NCBI RefSeq assembly: GCF_002531755.2
Contig: NZ_CP034998.1
Coordinates: 62,001 to 126,000 of the forward strand
From: Rhizobium acidisoli
Lineage (GTDB): Bacteria; Pseudomonadota; Alphaproteobacteria; Rhizobiales; Rhizobiaceae
DNA length: 64,000 nucleotides
Reading direction: 5' to 3'
Part shown: one piece after another, positions 52,717-62,904 of the stretch
Layout: each line of letters starts with the position of its first letter
How positions within the stretch are numbered: the first letter of the stretch is position 1
Made by a program: the position numbers and the translations under genes
Notes under the pieces: model-generated
Seen by the model: only the letters and a program-made list of their open reading frames with translations
Told to the model about the DNA's origin: nothing
The model's database searches: none

Positions 52717-53940
52717 ATGGCGCGCATCGCGGTCATCGGAGCAGGCGTGATCGGCGTTTCCTCGGCCTACCTTTTGGCCAAGGCAGGGCATGATGTGACG
52801 CTAATCGATGCAGCAGCCGAACCCGGCAGCGGCGCCAGCGCTGGCAACGCCGCGCAGCTCTCCTGGGCCTATGGCGATGCGATGGCATCTCCCGGACTGC
52901 TCCGGCATTTGCCGGCCATTGCGCTGGGCCGCGATCCGGCGTTCCGGATTCGCTGGCAGCTCGATCCAGATTTTTTTCTCTGGGGGCTGCGCTTCCTCGC
53001 CAACGCACCATTTTCGCGATGGTGGAGCAATACCCGGGCCATTCTGGAACTTGCCGGAGAGTCGCGCCGCGAGCTCGCATCGCTGCTGGCGGAAACCGGT
53101 CTTTCCTTCGACTACCGGCTTGCGGGAAAGCTGCATCTCTATCCAGATCAGCACAGCTTTGCCGCGGCCCAATCGGCCGTCTCGCGGAAAAATGCACTCG
53201 GATTCGAGCAGCAGATGCTGTCGCGCGCAGAAGCCCAGGAAATCGAGCCTGCTCTTGCCGGTTACCAAGGCGAAATCGCTGGTGCGGTCTACACGCCGGG
53301 TGATGCGCTCGGCGATGCAGCCGGCTTTTGCCGTCAGCTGACACACCATATTGCACAGCACCACCGGGTGTCGCTGCTCTTCGGCCGGAAAGTGGCGGGC
53401 TTCTCGCGAGAGGCGGACAGGCTTGCGGCCGTGAGGTTCGACGACCGGGAGGAACTCGCGGTCGATGCTGCCGTCGTCGCTGCGGGCGCACAGGTCCGTC
53501 TGCTTGCTGCGGAGCTGCCGGAGGTTCGCCCGGTGCGTCCGGTGAGAGGCTATTCGCTGACCGTGCCGCGGACCGCTGCCGCACCCGCCATCAGTCTCAC
53601 CGACGTCAAACGCAAGCTGGCTTTTGCATCGATCGGGGATCGTTTCCGCGTCGCCGGTCTTGCCGATATCGAACGCCCCGGCGCGGGCTTCGACCCAGCA
53701 CGATTCGAAGCGCTGCGCAGCGCAGGCGCCGGCGTCCTGCCGCATCTCTTCGATAACAGCGTCGTTCTGATGCGCTGGTCGGGCGAGCGGCCGATGACCC
53801 CGTCATCCCGCCCGATCATCGGGCCCTCCGAGCATCTGAAAGGTGTTTACATCAACACCGGCCACGGAATGCTCGGCTGGACCCTGGCATTGGGCTCGGC
53901 CCGAAAAATGGTTGACCTGATCGCCACACAGACGAGATGA
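52717..53940 (+). CDS. FAD-dependent amino acid oxidase/dehydrogenase (DadA-like)
   Basis: The 407-residue flavoprotein starts with the FAD motif IAVIGAGVIGVSSAYLLAKA and shows the DadA-like C-terminal block VYINTGHGMLGWTLALGSAR. It would oxidise a D-amino acid or amine to an imine. It begins right after the amidotransferase/RidA gene, so the RidA domain could clear the imine it makes. The ATG at 52717 follows GAGG. The substrate is unknown. Confidence 0.85.
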   Translation: MARIAVIGAGVIGVSSAYLLAKAGHDVTLIDAAAEPGSGASAGNAAQLSWAYGDAMASPGLLRHLPAIALGRDPAFRIRWQLDPDFFLWGLRFLANAPFSRWWSNTRAILELAGESRRELASLLAETGLSFDYRLAGKLHLYPDQHSFAAAQSAVSRKNALGFEQQMLSRAEAQEIEPALAGYQGEIAGAVYTPGDALGDAAGFCRQLTHHIAQHHRVSLLFGRKVAGFSREADRLAAVRFDDREELAVDAAVVAAGAQVRLLAAELPEVRPVRPVRGYSLTVPRTAAAPAISLTDVKRKLAFASIGDRFRVAGLADIERPGAGFDPARFEALRSAGAGVLPHLFDNSVVLMRWSGERPMTPSSRPIIGPSEHLKGVYINTGHGMLGWTLALGSARKMVDLIATQTR

Positions 53941-53954
53941 CGACCAGACGATCG

Positions 53955-54431
53955 CTAGTAAACGAACGGATCTACCCCGGCCGCCGACTGCGCGCCTGGT
54001 TCTTTCGGATAGATCACGCCCTTGCGCAGGATGATGTTGGCATAGAGCCTCGGCTCCGCGGTCTGGATCACCGCATGGGCGGCCTTTACCCGACCGTAGA
54101 AATCCGGGCCGAGCAGCGGCACCACCTGCCGGTGCGGCTCGTGGCGGGCGCAGCAGTCGATCATCTCCTCATGCACCGGGTCGAGTTTGTCGCGCTCGGC
54201 CTTGACGGTCGAGCGGAAGATCGCCTCGGGAACGAAATCGTCGATCGGCATCACGCTGAGCACGGCGTTGAGCACCGGCACGAGGTGGTGGCCGTCGAGC
54301 CGGATCAGCCGGCGCGCATGTTCGACGCCCGGATAATTGCCGTCGACGATGGCGATCTCGTCGCCGTGGCCCATGGCCCGAAGCGTAAAAAGCAGCTCCG
54401 GGCTCAACAGCGGATCAAGTCCTTTCAGCAT
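53955..54431 (-). CDS. RbsD/FucU-family sugar mutarotase
   Basis: The 158-residue protein begins MLKGLDPLLSPELLFTLRAM and contains HGDEIAIVDGNYPG and the C-terminal YANIILRKGVIYP, the RbsD/FucU pattern. It interconverts sugar anomers, here probably fucose- or fructose-type. Its start overlaps the end of frcR by 17 bases, so it is co-transcribed with the regulator. Confidence 0.85.
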   Translation of the reverse strand: MLKGLDPLLSPELLFTLRAMGHGDEIAIVDGNYPGVEHARRLIRLDGHHLVPVLNAVLSVMPIDDFVPEAIFRSTVKAERDKLDPVHEEMIDCCARHEPHRQVVPLLGPDFYGRVKAAHAVIQTAEPRLYANIILRKGVIYPKEPGAQSAAGVDPFVY

Positions 54432-55662
54432 GGTCTACCTCCTTGAAGAGTACGTTCTGGTCGGTGAGGTAACGCGCAAAGATCGGCAGGCTGGCGCCGC
54501 CGATGGCGCGCGCCTGGGCGCCGACTGCGCCCTCGATGATTTCGGGCATGACGACGCCCTGCAGGTCGAGTTTGGCGGCTTCGTCGATGGTGGCCTGCAC
54601 CACGCGGCTGCGCACCCACTGGGGAAAACCGCCGTCGATGACGGCGGCGCTGAAATCGACGATCGAGGCGGCGGCGACGATCGCCTGCGCCAGCGCCTTG
54701 GCGCTGTCCTGGATCCAGGTCTCCATCGGCTCGCCGAAATCCACCCAGTCGTCGGCCGAATACCACAGCGGCTCGGGATCGATGCCGCGCTCGCGCAGCA
54801 TGTTTTCGAGCACGAAGATCGAGGCGATTTCAAGCAGCTGCATCGTCTCGCCGTTCTTTCCGCGCACCGGTAGTGGCCCGATTGCGCCGGCCGTGCCGGT
54901 GCGGCCGGAAAAGATCGCCGAATTGAGCACGATGCCGCCGCCGATGAAGGAGCCGATGAAGAAATAGACGAAATCCGGGTAGGACGGCCCGACGCCGAAC
55001 ACCAGTTCGGCGCCACAGGCGCTGGTCGCATCGTTCTGCATGAAGACCGGATGGGAGACGCGGGCGGCGATGTCGGCCTGCAGGTCGACATCGCGCCAGA
55101 CCTCCATGGCTCCAGGCGGCGCGCCCACCTCTTCGGCCCAGTTCCAGAGCTCGAAGGGGGCGGCGATGCCGAGCCCGGCAATGCGGCCGCGCTGCTTGTC
55201 GTCGAGCCGGTCTTCGAGCTCCTGGATGCCCGAAGTGACGAAGGCGAGGATTTCTTCCGGCAGCGGGTAGGCATAGGTGCGGTGCAGCTGCATGCGGATG
55301 CGGCCGACGAAATCCATCAGCACCAAATCGGCGCTGCGCCGGCCCATCTTCAGGCCGAAGGAATAGACAGCATCGGCATTGAGATGCATCGGGATCGACG
55401 GCTGTCCCACACGGCCGCGCACCGGCGCCCCGCGCGACAGCAGCCCTTCCTTCTCAAGCACCCGCATGATCACCGAGACGGTCTGCGCCGATAGGCCGCT
55501 GCGGCGCGCGATATCGGCCTTCGACAGCGCACCGTAGAGACGCACCAGCGACAGCACGAGCCGTTCGTTATAGGCCCGGACCCTGACCTGGTTCGCACCG
55601 CCGGCCGGATTTAGAATTGGCGGCGGGACCGGCGTGTGTTCCGGTCCATCCAAAGACGACAT
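54415..55662 (-). CDS. frcR: ROK-family repressor of the fructose operon
   Basis: The 415-residue protein has an N-terminal winged helix (YNERLVLSLVRLYGALSKAD, then IARRSGLSAQTVSVIMRVLE) and a ROK domain, but the sugar-kinase catalytic and zinc motifs are degenerate (FIGGGIVLNSAIFSGRTGTAGAIG), as in regulators. It is divergent from frcB, matching the frcR-frcBCAK order of S. meliloti. AT-rich half-sites between the genes are candidate operators. Confidence 0.85.
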   Translation of the reverse strand: MSSLDGPEHTPVPPPILNPAGGANQVRVRAYNERLVLSLVRLYGALSKADIARRSGLSAQTVSVIMRVLEKEGLLSRGAPVRGRVGQPSIPMHLNADAVYSFGLKMGRRSADLVLMDFVGRIRMQLHRTYAYPLPEEILAFVTSGIQELEDRLDDKQRGRIAGLGIAAPFELWNWAEEVGAPPGAMEVWRDVDLQADIAARVSHPVFMQNDATSACGAELVFGVGPSYPDFVYFFIGSFIGGGIVLNSAIFSGRTGTAGAIGPLPVRGKNGETMQLLEIASIFVLENMLRERGIDPEPLWYSADDWVDFGEPMETWIQDSAKALAQAIVAAASIVDFSAAVIDGGFPQWVRSRVVQATIDEAAKLDLQGVVMPEIIEGAVGAQARAIGGASLPIFARYLTDQNVLFKEVDHAERT

Positions 55663-55693
55663 GGCCGCTCCTCCCGATTGTTGGCCTATGCCC

Positions 55694-55733
55694 TAATTCA
55701 ATCGAGCATGCCACATCGAATTAATAATTCAAT
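55694..55733. promoter_or_regulatory. Candidate FrcR operator
   Basis: A perfect 13-base palindrome, GAATTA-A-TAATTC (55718-55730), and two direct copies of TAATTCAAT (55694-55702 and 55725-55733, 31 bases apart) lie between frcR and frcB. ROK repressors often use AT-rich palindromes. The site would cover the frcR promoter and lie upstream of the frcB promoter. Confidence 0.5.
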
Positions 55734-55889
55734 TGGATTTATTTATTGACAAGCCGATTTCTTTTCGCTCTTAATTGCCCTCGTCAAGGGCACGGGACGG
55801 CTTTGGAAGCTTAACAATCCACGGCAAAGTGTCATATCTTTAAATTCCGGCCCGCACGGGCGGCGCCGGCAAACTCTGGGAGGAGTTCC

Positions 55890-56909
55890 ATGAAGAAATC
55901 AGTTCTCGCTTTCGGCGCGCTCGCGCTTGGTGTCGCCTTTTCCGCTCCGGCGATGGCGGCGGATGTTTCCGCCTGCCTGATCACCAAGACCGACACCAAC
56001 CCCTTCTTCGTCAAGATGAAGGAAGGTGCGACGGCCAAGGCCAAGGAACTCGGCGTCTCGCTGAAGTCCTATGCCGGCAAGATCGACGGTGACAGCGAAA
56101 GCCAGGTGGCCGCGATCGAAAGCTGCATCGCCGACGGCGCCAAGGGCATTCTGCTCACGGCTTCGGACACCAAGGGCATCGTGCCTGCGGTCAAGAAGGC
56201 ACGCGACGCCGGCCTGCTGGTCATCGCTCTCGACACGCCGCTCGAGCCGGCCGATGCTGCCGACGCCACCTTCGCCACCGACAACCTGCTCGCCGGCAAG
56301 CTGATCGGCCAGTGGGCCAAGGAAACTATGGGCGACAAGGCCAAGGACGCCAAGGTTGGCTTCCTCGACCTGACCCCGTCGCAGCCGACGGTCGACGTTC
56401 TCCGTGACCAGGGCTTCATGATGGGCTTCGGCATCGACCCGAAGAACCCGGACAAGATCGGCGACGAAGACGACAAGCGCATCGTCGGTCACGACGTGAC
56501 CAACGGCAATGAAGAAGGCGGCCGCAAGGCCATGGAAAACCTTCTGCAGAAGGATCCGGGCATCAACGTCATCCACACGATCAACGAGCCGGCTGCTGTC
56601 GGCGCCTATCAGGCGCTGAAGGCCGTCGGCATGGAAAAGAACGTGCTGATCGTTTCGGTCGACGGCGGTTGCCCCGGTGTGAAGTCTGTCAAGGAAGGCG
56701 TCATCGGCGCCACCTCGCAGCAGTATCCGCTGCTGATGGCGTCGCTCGGTATCGAGGCGATCAAGAAGTTCGCCGATAGCGGCGAAAAGCCGAAGCCGAC
56801 CGAAGGCAAGTCCTTCTTCGACACCGGCGTCTCGCTCGTCACCGACAAGCCGGTTTCCGGCGTCAAGTCGATCGACACCAAGGAAGGCACGGACAAGTGC
56901 TGGGGCTGA
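55890..56909 (+). CDS. frcB: Fructose ABC transporter, substrate-binding protein
   Basis: The 339-residue periplasmic protein has a signal peptide (cleavage near AMA/AD at residue 24) and a ribose/fructose-type binding domain: [20 protein letters not shown], then [20 protein letters not shown] and [20 protein letters not shown]. It matches FrcB of rhizobia, which binds fructose, ribose and mannose. GGGAGGAG precedes the ATG. A stable hairpin follows the gene. Confidence 0.92.
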   Translation: MKKSVLAFGALALGVAFSAPAMAADVSACLITKTDTNPFFVKMKEGATAKAKELGVSLKSYAGKIDGDSESQVAAIESCIADGAKGILLTASDTKGIVPAVKKARDAGLLVIALDTPLEPADAADATFATDNLLAGKLIGQWAKETMGDKAKDAKVGFLDLTPSQPTVDVLRDQGFMMGFGIDPKNPDKIGDEDDKRIVGHDVTNGNEEGGRKAMENLLQKDPGINVIHTINEPAAVGAYQALKAVGMEKNVLIVSVDGGCPGVKSVKEGVIGATSQQYPLLMASLGIEAIKKFADSGEKPKPTEGKSFFDTGVSLVTDKPVSGVKSIDTKEGTDKCWG

Positions 56910-56931
56910 GCCCAATCTCTTGAAACCAGAG

Positions 56932-56959
56932 CGGCCGGGGCTTGATCCCCGGCCGTTTT
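56932..56959 (+). terminator. Intercistronic hairpin between frcB and frcC
   Basis: CGGCCGGGG (56932-56940) and CCCCGGCCG (56947-56955) form a perfect 9-bp stem followed by TTTTC. In binding-protein operons such partial terminators keep the binding protein more abundant than the membrane parts. Confidence 0.65.
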
Positions 56960-57064
56960 CGACGGACGATGTACCGTCGCCCCACGAACCGGCTCAGAAT
57001 AGACCGGAAGGATATCGGTGACGGCCCCCGTGCGAGTTCGGCGCACGGATGCGGAGGAGGAACC

Positions 57065-58129
57065 ATGACCGGAACTCAGGAATTCGAACGTGTCCTCGAC
57101 GGCAGCGACAAGAGCGTCGCCTCCTTCGAGCACCAGGATGTCTCGCTGATCAAGCGCGCCCAGCATTTTCTGCACTCGACGCCGGCCGCCGTGCCGCTGA
57201 TCGTGCTGGTGCTGGCGATCATCATCTTCGGGGCAACGATCGGCGGACGGTTCTTCTCGTCCTATACGCTGACGCTAATCCTGCAGCAGATCGCCATCGT
57301 CGGCATTCTCGGCGCCGCCCAGACGCTGGTCATCCTGACCGCCGGCATCGATCTTTCGATCGGCGTCATCATGGTGATCTCGGCTGTCATCATGGGCAAT
57401 GTCGCCATCACCTACGGCATACCGACGCCGATCGCCGTTATCGGCGGCCTCCTCGTCGGCGGCCTCTGCGGCTTGCTGAACGGCTTTCTCGTCGCCTACA
57501 TGAAACTGCCGCCGTTCATCGTCACGCTCGGCACCTGGAATATCGTCATGGCGACGAATTTCATCTATTCCGCCAATGAGACGATCCGCGACACCGATGT
57601 CGACGAACAGGCGCCGCTGCTGCATCTGTTCGCCATGAGTTTCAAGGCAGGCACCGCCGTGCTCACCCTCGGCGTCATCGCCATGGTGCTGCTCGTCCTG
57701 GTGCTCTGGTATGTGCTCAATCACACCGCCTGGGGCCGGCATGTCTATGCGGTCGGCGACGATCCTGAGGCGGCCAAGCTCTCCGGCATCCAGACCAAGA
57801 AGGTGCTGCTCACCGTCTACACCATCTCGGGCGTCATCGCCGCCTTCGCCGCCTGGGTTTCGATCGGCCGCAACGGCTCGATCTCGCCATCCTCGGCGGT
57901 CACCGATTATAACCTGCAGGCGATCACCGCGACTGTGATCGGCGGCATCTCGCTCTTCGGCGGCCGCGGCTCCATTCTCGGCACGCTGTTTGGCGCGATG
58001 ATCGTCGGCGTCGTGTCGATGGGCCTCAATATGCTCGGCGCCGACCCTCAATGGAAAGTGCTTTTGACCGGCGTGCTGATCATTGCCGCCGTCGCCATCG
58101 ACCAGTGGATCAGAAAGGTTTCGGTGTAA
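57065..58129 (+). CDS. frcC: Fructose ABC transporter permease
   Basis: The 354-residue membrane protein begins with a charged cytosolic part (MTGTQEFERVLDGSDKSVAS) and has about eight to ten transmembrane segments of the RbsC type, with the conserved ILTAGIDLSIGVIMVISAVI and the LSGIQTKKVLLTVYTISGVI loop. GGAGGAACC precedes the ATG at 57065. It forms the membrane channel with FrcA. Confidence 0.92.
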   Translation: MTGTQEFERVLDGSDKSVASFEHQDVSLIKRAQHFLHSTPAAVPLIVLVLAIIIFGATIGGRFFSSYTLTLILQQIAIVGILGAAQTLVILTAGIDLSIGVIMVISAVIMGNVAITYGIPTPIAVIGGLLVGGLCGLLNGFLVAYMKLPPFIVTLGTWNIVMATNFIYSANETIRDTDVDEQAPLLHLFAMSFKAGTAVLTLGVIAMVLLVLVLWYVLNHTAWGRHVYAVGDDPEAAKLSGIQTKKVLLTVYTISGVIAAFAAWVSIGRNGSISPSSAVTDYNLQAITATVIGGISLFGGRGSILGTLFGAMIVGVVSMGLNMLGADPQWKVLLTGVLIIAAVAIDQWIRKVSV

Positions 58130-58131
58130 TC

Positions 58132-58929
58132 ATGGCTCGCGAACCCCTTCTCACCGCCCCCCTTCTCACTGCCCGGGGTCTCGTCAAGCGCTACGGCCGC
58201 GTGACCGCGCTCGACAATGCCGATTTCGACCTCTACCCCGGCGAAATCCTCGCCGTCATCGGCGATAACGGCGCCGGCAAGTCCTCGCTGATCAAGGCGA
58301 TTTCAGGCGCCGTCACGCCGGACGAGGGGGTGATCACCCTCGAAGGCAAGCAGGTGCAGTTCCGCTCGCCGATGGAAGCGCGCGAGGCCGGCATCGAAAC
58401 CGTCTATCAGAACCTGGCTCTGTCGCCGGCGCTGTCGATCGCCGACAACATGTTCCTCGGCCGTGAGATCCGCAAACCGGGCATGCTCGGCTCGATGCTC
58501 CGCATGCTCGACCGGCCGGCCATGGAAAAGCTGGCGCGCAACAAGCTCTCCGAACTCGGCCTGATGACCATTCAGAACATCAACCAGGCGGTGGAGACCC
58601 TCTCCGGCGGTCAGCGCCAGGGTGTCGCGGTCGCCCGCGCCGCCGCCTTCGGCTCCAAGGTCATCATCATGGATGAGCCGACGGCAGCGCTCGGCGTCAA
58701 GGAAAGCCGCCGCGTGCTGGAACTGATCCTCGACGTCAGGGCCCGCGGCCTGCCGATCGTGCTGATCTCGCACAACATGCCGCATGTTTTCGAGGTGGCC
58801 GACCGGATCCATATCCACCGCCTCGGCCGCCGCCTCACGGTGATCGATCCGAAGGAATACACCATGTCCGACGCCGTCGCCTTCATGACCGGCGCCAAGG
58901 CAGTGCCGACGGAGCCCGTTGCGGCATGA
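58132..58929 (+). CDS. frcA: Fructose ABC transporter ATP-binding protein
   Basis: The 265-residue ATPase has Walker A GDNGAGKSS, signature LSGGQRQGVAVARAA, Walker B VIIMDEPTAALG, and H-loop ISHNM. It has a single ATPase domain, unlike the two-domain RbsA type; this matches FrcA. The start is two bases after the frcC stop and its end overlaps frcK by ATGA. Confidence 0.92.
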   Translation: MAREPLLTAPLLTARGLVKRYGRVTALDNADFDLYPGEILAVIGDNGAGKSSLIKAISGAVTPDEGVITLEGKQVQFRSPMEAREAGIETVYQNLALSPALSIADNMFLGREIRKPGMLGSMLRMLDRPAMEKLARNKLSELGLMTIQNINQAVETLSGGQRQGVAVARAAAFGSKVIIMDEPTAALGVKESRRVLELILDVRARGLPIVLISHNMPHVFEVADRIHIHRLGRRLTVIDPKEYTMSDAVAFMTGAKAVPTEPVAA

Positions 58930-59558
58930 CGGTCAGCACCGAGGAAATCGCCGGCGAGGTCATCAACCGCGCCGGTGATTCCAGACGCTTTCTCATCGGC
59001 ATTGCCGGCCCGCCGGGTTCCGGCAAGTCGACCATGGCCGACAATCTGGCGGCGGCGTTGAAAGCCAGACGCGAGAGCGCCGCGGTCCTGCCGATGGACG
59101 GCTTCCACATGGACAACGCCATCCTGATCGAACGCGGCCTCTTGGCCCGCAAGGGTATCCCCGAGACCTTCGATGTCCGCGGCTTCCTCGATATCATCAG
59201 GGCCGTCAGGCCGGCCGATCAGGAGGTTCTCGTGCCGGTCTTCGACCGCTCCCGGGAACTGGCCATCGCATCGGCCCGGCCGATCGATCCGAAGGACCGT
59301 TTCATCATCGTCGAGGGCAATTATCTGCTCTTCACAGAGGGGAAATGGGCTGAACTCGACGGGATCTTCGATTACACCATCATGCTGGCGCCGCCGATGG
59401 AGGTGCTCGAGGAGCGGCTCTGGGCGCGCTGGCGCGGCTATAATCTGAGCGAGGAGGCCGCCAGCGCCAAGGTCTACGGCAACGACCTGCCGAACGGCCG
59501 GCTGATCCTCGAAAACCGCCGTCCGGCCGATGTGACGCTGGAGATCGCGCTGGCGTGA
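58926..59558 (+). CDS. frcK: FrcK-type kinase of the fructose operon
   Basis: The 210-residue P-loop protein has Walker A GIAGPPGSGKST at residues 23-34 and the segment VLPMDGFHMDNAIL typical of uridine/pantothenate-kinase-like folds, then RFIIVEGNYLL. It is translationally coupled to frcA by ATGA. In S. meliloti FrcK is described as a kinase of this operon, but its substrate is not settled. Confidence 0.88.
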   Translation: MTVSTEEIAGEVINRAGDSRRFLIGIAGPPGSGKSTMADNLAAALKARRESAAVLPMDGFHMDNAILIERGLLARKGIPETFDVRGFLDIIRAVRPADQEVLVPVFDRSRELAIASARPIDPKDRFIIVEGNYLLFTEGKWAELDGIFDYTIMLAPPMEVLEERLWARWRGYNLSEEAASAKVYGNDLPNGRLILENRRPADVTLEIALA

Positions 59559-59631
59559 TGCGGCAGCGATTGTTTTCGTGTAAAAGATAGTGCTATTCGA
59601 AGCCGCAGACGCATCGCTTCGGAGGCCTGCC

Positions 59632-60672
59632 ATGCAATCGATCACAATCCGCCGCCCTGACGACTGGCACCTGCATCTGCGCGATGGCGCCATGCTGGAG
59701 GGCGTGATCGCCGATACGAGCCGCACTTTCGCCCGCGCCATCATCATGCCCAATCTGGTGCCGCCGGTCGTCACCACGTCGGATGCGACGGCCTATCGCG
59801 AGCGCATCCTGAAGGCGCTGCCGGCCGGCCATCGTTTCCAGCCGCTGATGACGCTTTATCTCACCGAGCATACCAGCCCCGACGATGTCGAAGCCGGTGC
59901 CAGGAGCGGCCTCATCACTGCCGTCAAGCTTTATCCGGCCGGCGCCACCACCAATTCGCATGGCGGCGTCCGCGACATGGAAAAGGCGATGCCGGTGCTG
60001 GAGCGCATGGCTGCGATTGGCCTGCCGCTCTGCGTCCATGGCGAAGTGACGACGCCTGAGGTCGATATCTTCGATCGCGAAGCCGTCTTCATCGATACCG
60101 TGCTCGATCCGCTGCGCCGGCGCCTGCCGGAGCTGAAGGTGACGATGGAGCATGTGACGACATCGGACGGTATCGACTACATCAAGGCGGCCAAGGCCAA
60201 TCTTGCCGGCTCGATCACCAGCCATCATCTCATCATCAACCGCAACGCCATCCTCGTCGGCGGTATCCGCCCGCATTATTATTGCCTGCCGGTCGCCAAG
60301 CGCGAGAACCATCGGTTGGCGCTGCGCGCCGCCGCCGTGAGCGGTGACGCCCGCTTCTTCCTCGGCACCGATTCCGCCCCGCATGTCGACCCGCTGAAGG
60401 AATGCGCCTGCGGCTGCGCCGGCATCTACACCTCGATCAACACGATGAGCTGCCTTGCGCATGTCTTCGAGGAGGAGGACGCGCTGGACAGGCTCGAAGC
60501 CTTCACCTCGCTGAACGGACCGGCCTGGTACGGGCTTCAGCCGAACGAGGAGCGCATCACCCTGTCCAGGCAGGCCGAGCCGGTCGTTTTTCCCGCCAAG
60601 ATAGAAACCGGCGCCGGTTCGGTGACGGTGTTCGATCCGATGTATCCGCTGCATTGGCACGTTGTGGCGTAG
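59632..60672 (+). CDS. pyrC: Dihydroorotase
   Basis: The 346-residue amidohydrolase is the short PyrC class: metal ligands His in [13 protein letters not shown], carbamylated Lys in [14 protein letters not shown], His in CVHGEVTT and EHVTTSDGI, and Asp in [10 protein letters not shown]. It makes dihydroorotate from carbamoyl aspartate in pyrimidine synthesis. GGAGG precedes the ATG at 59632. It is a single gene after frcK. Confidence 0.93.
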   Translation: MQSITIRRPDDWHLHLRDGAMLEGVIADTSRTFARAIIMPNLVPPVVTTSDATAYRERILKALPAGHRFQPLMTLYLTEHTSPDDVEAGARSGLITAVKLYPAGATTNSHGGVRDMEKAMPVLERMAAIGLPLCVHGEVTTPEVDIFDREAVFIDTVLDPLRRRLPELKVTMEHVTTSDGIDYIKAAKANLAGSITSHHLIINRNAILVGGIRPHYYCLPVAKRENHRLALRAAAVSGDARFFLGTDSAPHVDPLKECACGCAGIYTSINTMSCLAHVFEEEDALDRLEAFTSLNGPAWYGLQPNEERITLSRQAEPVVFPAKIETGAGSVTVFDPMYPLHWHVVA

Positions 60673-60851
60673 GTGCTGCGGCCCCGTTATCAATTTTAAA
60701 TAGAATATTCATTAAAGTTGTGCGCCGACGTTAGGCGCATAACATTTTCTTTGTGCAATGCATCATTTGTTAACGGATGCATAAGACATTTCTCACGCGG
60801 ACACAGGCTGCCGATCATCCGGCGGGAAAACACCTGCGGAGACTGAAAAGC

Positions 60852-62030
60852 ATGATGCTTGACTATAACTCCCTCTTGCTGGCGCTCGGCGTGTCGACAG
60901 CATGTCTTGCCGTGACCTTGATGGGCGGCTGGCTCGTCCGCCGGGCCGAAACCGTGCTGCTCACCGCCACCGTCGGCCTGGTCTTCGTCGTCAGCGGCAT
61001 TTTTGTCTACAGCGGCTATGTGGACAGGCCGGAGATAGGGTTCGGCATTGCCAATTTCGTGCTGTTCCATGCCGGTTTCGCCACCATCTGGGGTGCCGGC
61101 CGACAGTTTCTCACCGGCCGCCTGCCCTTGCCGGGCATTGCGATCCGCGCGCTGGCGGCGATGACCTTCTCCATCGTGCCGCTGTTATCGGGTTATGACG
61201 GCCTGGCCTTCATATCGGACAATCTTGCCATCGCCCTGCTGCTCTTTGCCACCGCCCGGCAATATTGGCTTGCCCGCGCCGAGGCGCCGGCGCCGATCCT
61301 CGGCATCACGGCGCTCTATACGCTGACGGGGATTTCTTTCGTGCTTTGCGCCGCCGTGCTGATCTCCGACGGCAAACTGGTGCTCGGCAAGGCGCCGAGC
61401 AACTGGGCCGAAGATCTGAGCCTTGCCGTCTGCATCGCCGGCATGACCGGGATCGGCGCCCTGTCGCTGGCGCTGCATCAGTGGCGGCTTGCCGCCCGCC
61501 ATCGGCTCGAGGCGATCACCGATCCGCTGACCGGGCTGCTCAACCGCCGCGCCCTGTTCGATCAATACGGCACGCGGCCGATGGGCTCGACCACCGCCGT
61601 CATCGTCTTCGATATCGACCACTTCAAATCGGTCAACGACCGCTTCGGCCATGCGAGCGGCGACCGGGTGATCAAGGCCTTCGCCGCCGAGCTCGCCACC
61701 CATTGCCGCGCCGGTGATATCGCCGCACGGTTGGGCGGTGAGGAGTTCGCGCTGGTGCTGAAGGAAACCATGCCCGGTCGGGCGGAACTGGCGGCCGAGC
61801 GCATCCGCAGGGCTTTCGAGGCGCGCGAGATCGAGATCGATGACGAGGTGCTGACATGCACCGTCAGCGTCGGCGTTGCGCCCGGCCGCGCCAAGAGCCT
61901 GGATTTCGACGCCATGCTGAGTGCCGCCGACAAGGCGCTCTACGCCGCCAAGCGGGGCGGCCGCAACCGGGTCGAGCTTGCCGGCCACCTCGAGGCGGTT
62001 CCGGTCGAGGCGTCGCGCACGGCGTCTTGA
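60852..62030 (+). CDS. Membrane diguanylate cyclase (GGDEF)
   Basis: The 392-residue protein has six to seven transmembrane segments in its first 210 residues and a C-terminal GGDEF domain (TDPLTGLLNRRALFDQYGTR, then VFDIDHFKSVNDRFGHASGD and LGGEEFALVLKE). The active-site motif GGEEF is intact, so it can make cyclic-di-GMP. The ATG at 60852 follows CGGAGACTG. A hairpin-prone AT-rich promoter region precedes it. The membrane sensor ligand is unknown. Confidence 0.9.
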   Translation: MMLDYNSLLLALGVSTACLAVTLMGGWLVRRAETVLLTATVGLVFVVSGIFVYSGYVDRPEIGFGIANFVLFHAGFATIWGAGRQFLTGRLPLPGIAIRALAAMTFSIVPLLSGYDGLAFISDNLAIALLLFATARQYWLARAEAPAPILGITALYTLTGISFVLCAAVLISDGKLVLGKAPSNWAEDLSLAVCIAGMTGIGALSLALHQWRLAARHRLEAITDPLTGLLNRRALFDQYGTRPMGSTTAVIVFDIDHFKSVNDRFGHASGDRVIKAFAAELATHCRAGDIAARLGGEEFALVLKETMPGRAELAAERIRRAFEAREIEIDDEVLTCTVSVGVAPGRAKSLDFDAMLSAADKALYAAKRGGRNRVELAGHLEAVPVEASRTAS

Positions 62031-62217
62031 TTCCTGACGGCAGCCCTCATAATATCGCCCCTGGCCGGATGCGGCCAGCCGCCCCGCGACGCTTCGGCGT
62101 TATGGTGAATGCATCCAAACCATCCTTCACATCCCTTGCCGTTTGGCGATCGATGGCGAACGGGTCAGCAGACGCGGGCACTGATCGTCCTGTTTGCCGC
62201 CGACGGAAGGATGACAT

Positions 62218-62754
62218 ATGCGCGATTTTCGCGATGCCAAACTCATGGCAAAGACCTTGCGGCAGGCCCTTGCCGACCGCGACATTTCCCTCACCCACAG
62301 CGAAACGCTCGAAATCGTCGCCCGCCAGTTCGGGCTCGAGCAATGGAATATCCTCTCGGCCAAGATCGATGCGGCGGGTGCGCCCCGCTCCGCGATCGGC
62401 ATCGAGCCGCCGATGCCGATCTTCCGCATCTTCTCGGTGGAAAAGGCCATGGAATTCTATTGCGATTTCCTCGGCTTCCATCTCGACTGGGAGCATCGCT
62501 TCGGCGAGAATTTCCCGCTCTATTGCCAGGTCTCGCGCGACGGCATGGCGCTGCACCTGAGCGAACATTCCGGCGACGCCAGCCCCGGCGCCAAGGCCTT
62601 CGTCCGCGTCGCCAATGTGCGCGCCTACCACGCCGAACTCGCCGGCAAGGACTATCACTACATGAAGCCCGGCGTGGAGGAAGCCCCCTGGGGCCTGGAG
62701 ATGACCGTCATCGACCCGTTCAGCAACCGCATCGTATTTTGTGAGCAGAGATAG
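62218..62754 (+). CDS. Glyoxalase/bleomycin-resistance superfamily protein
   Basis: The 178-residue protein has an N-terminal helical part (MRDFRDAKLMAKTLRQALAD, then LTHSETLEIVARQFGLEQWN) of the type seen with glyoxalase-superfamily domains, followed by a VOC domain: IFRIFSVEKAMEFYCDFLGF, HLDWEHRFGENFPLYCQVSR and a final NRIVFCEQR. It may bind or modify a small toxic compound. GGAAGGATGAC precedes the ATG. No partner gene is adjacent. Confidence 0.8.
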   Translation: MRDFRDAKLMAKTLRQALADRDISLTHSETLEIVARQFGLEQWNILSAKIDAAGAPRSAIGIEPPMPIFRIFSVEKAMEFYCDFLGFHLDWEHRFGENFPLYCQVSRDGMALHLSEHSGDASPGAKAFVRVANVRAYHAELAGKDYHYMKPGVEEAPWGLEMTVIDPFSNRIVFCEQR

Positions 62755-62904
62755 GCGGGGCTGACAAAGTCCGCTGCCCCCCCTGTGACATCCCCCGGGT
62801 CGAAGCCCGAGGACAGGAGGGAGGGCGTGGTAAGTGCCGGCCGAATGAAACACCCGCTGTGGCGTACCTCAGTACGCTGACGGCACGTTTGGCGAAAACG
62901 CCAA

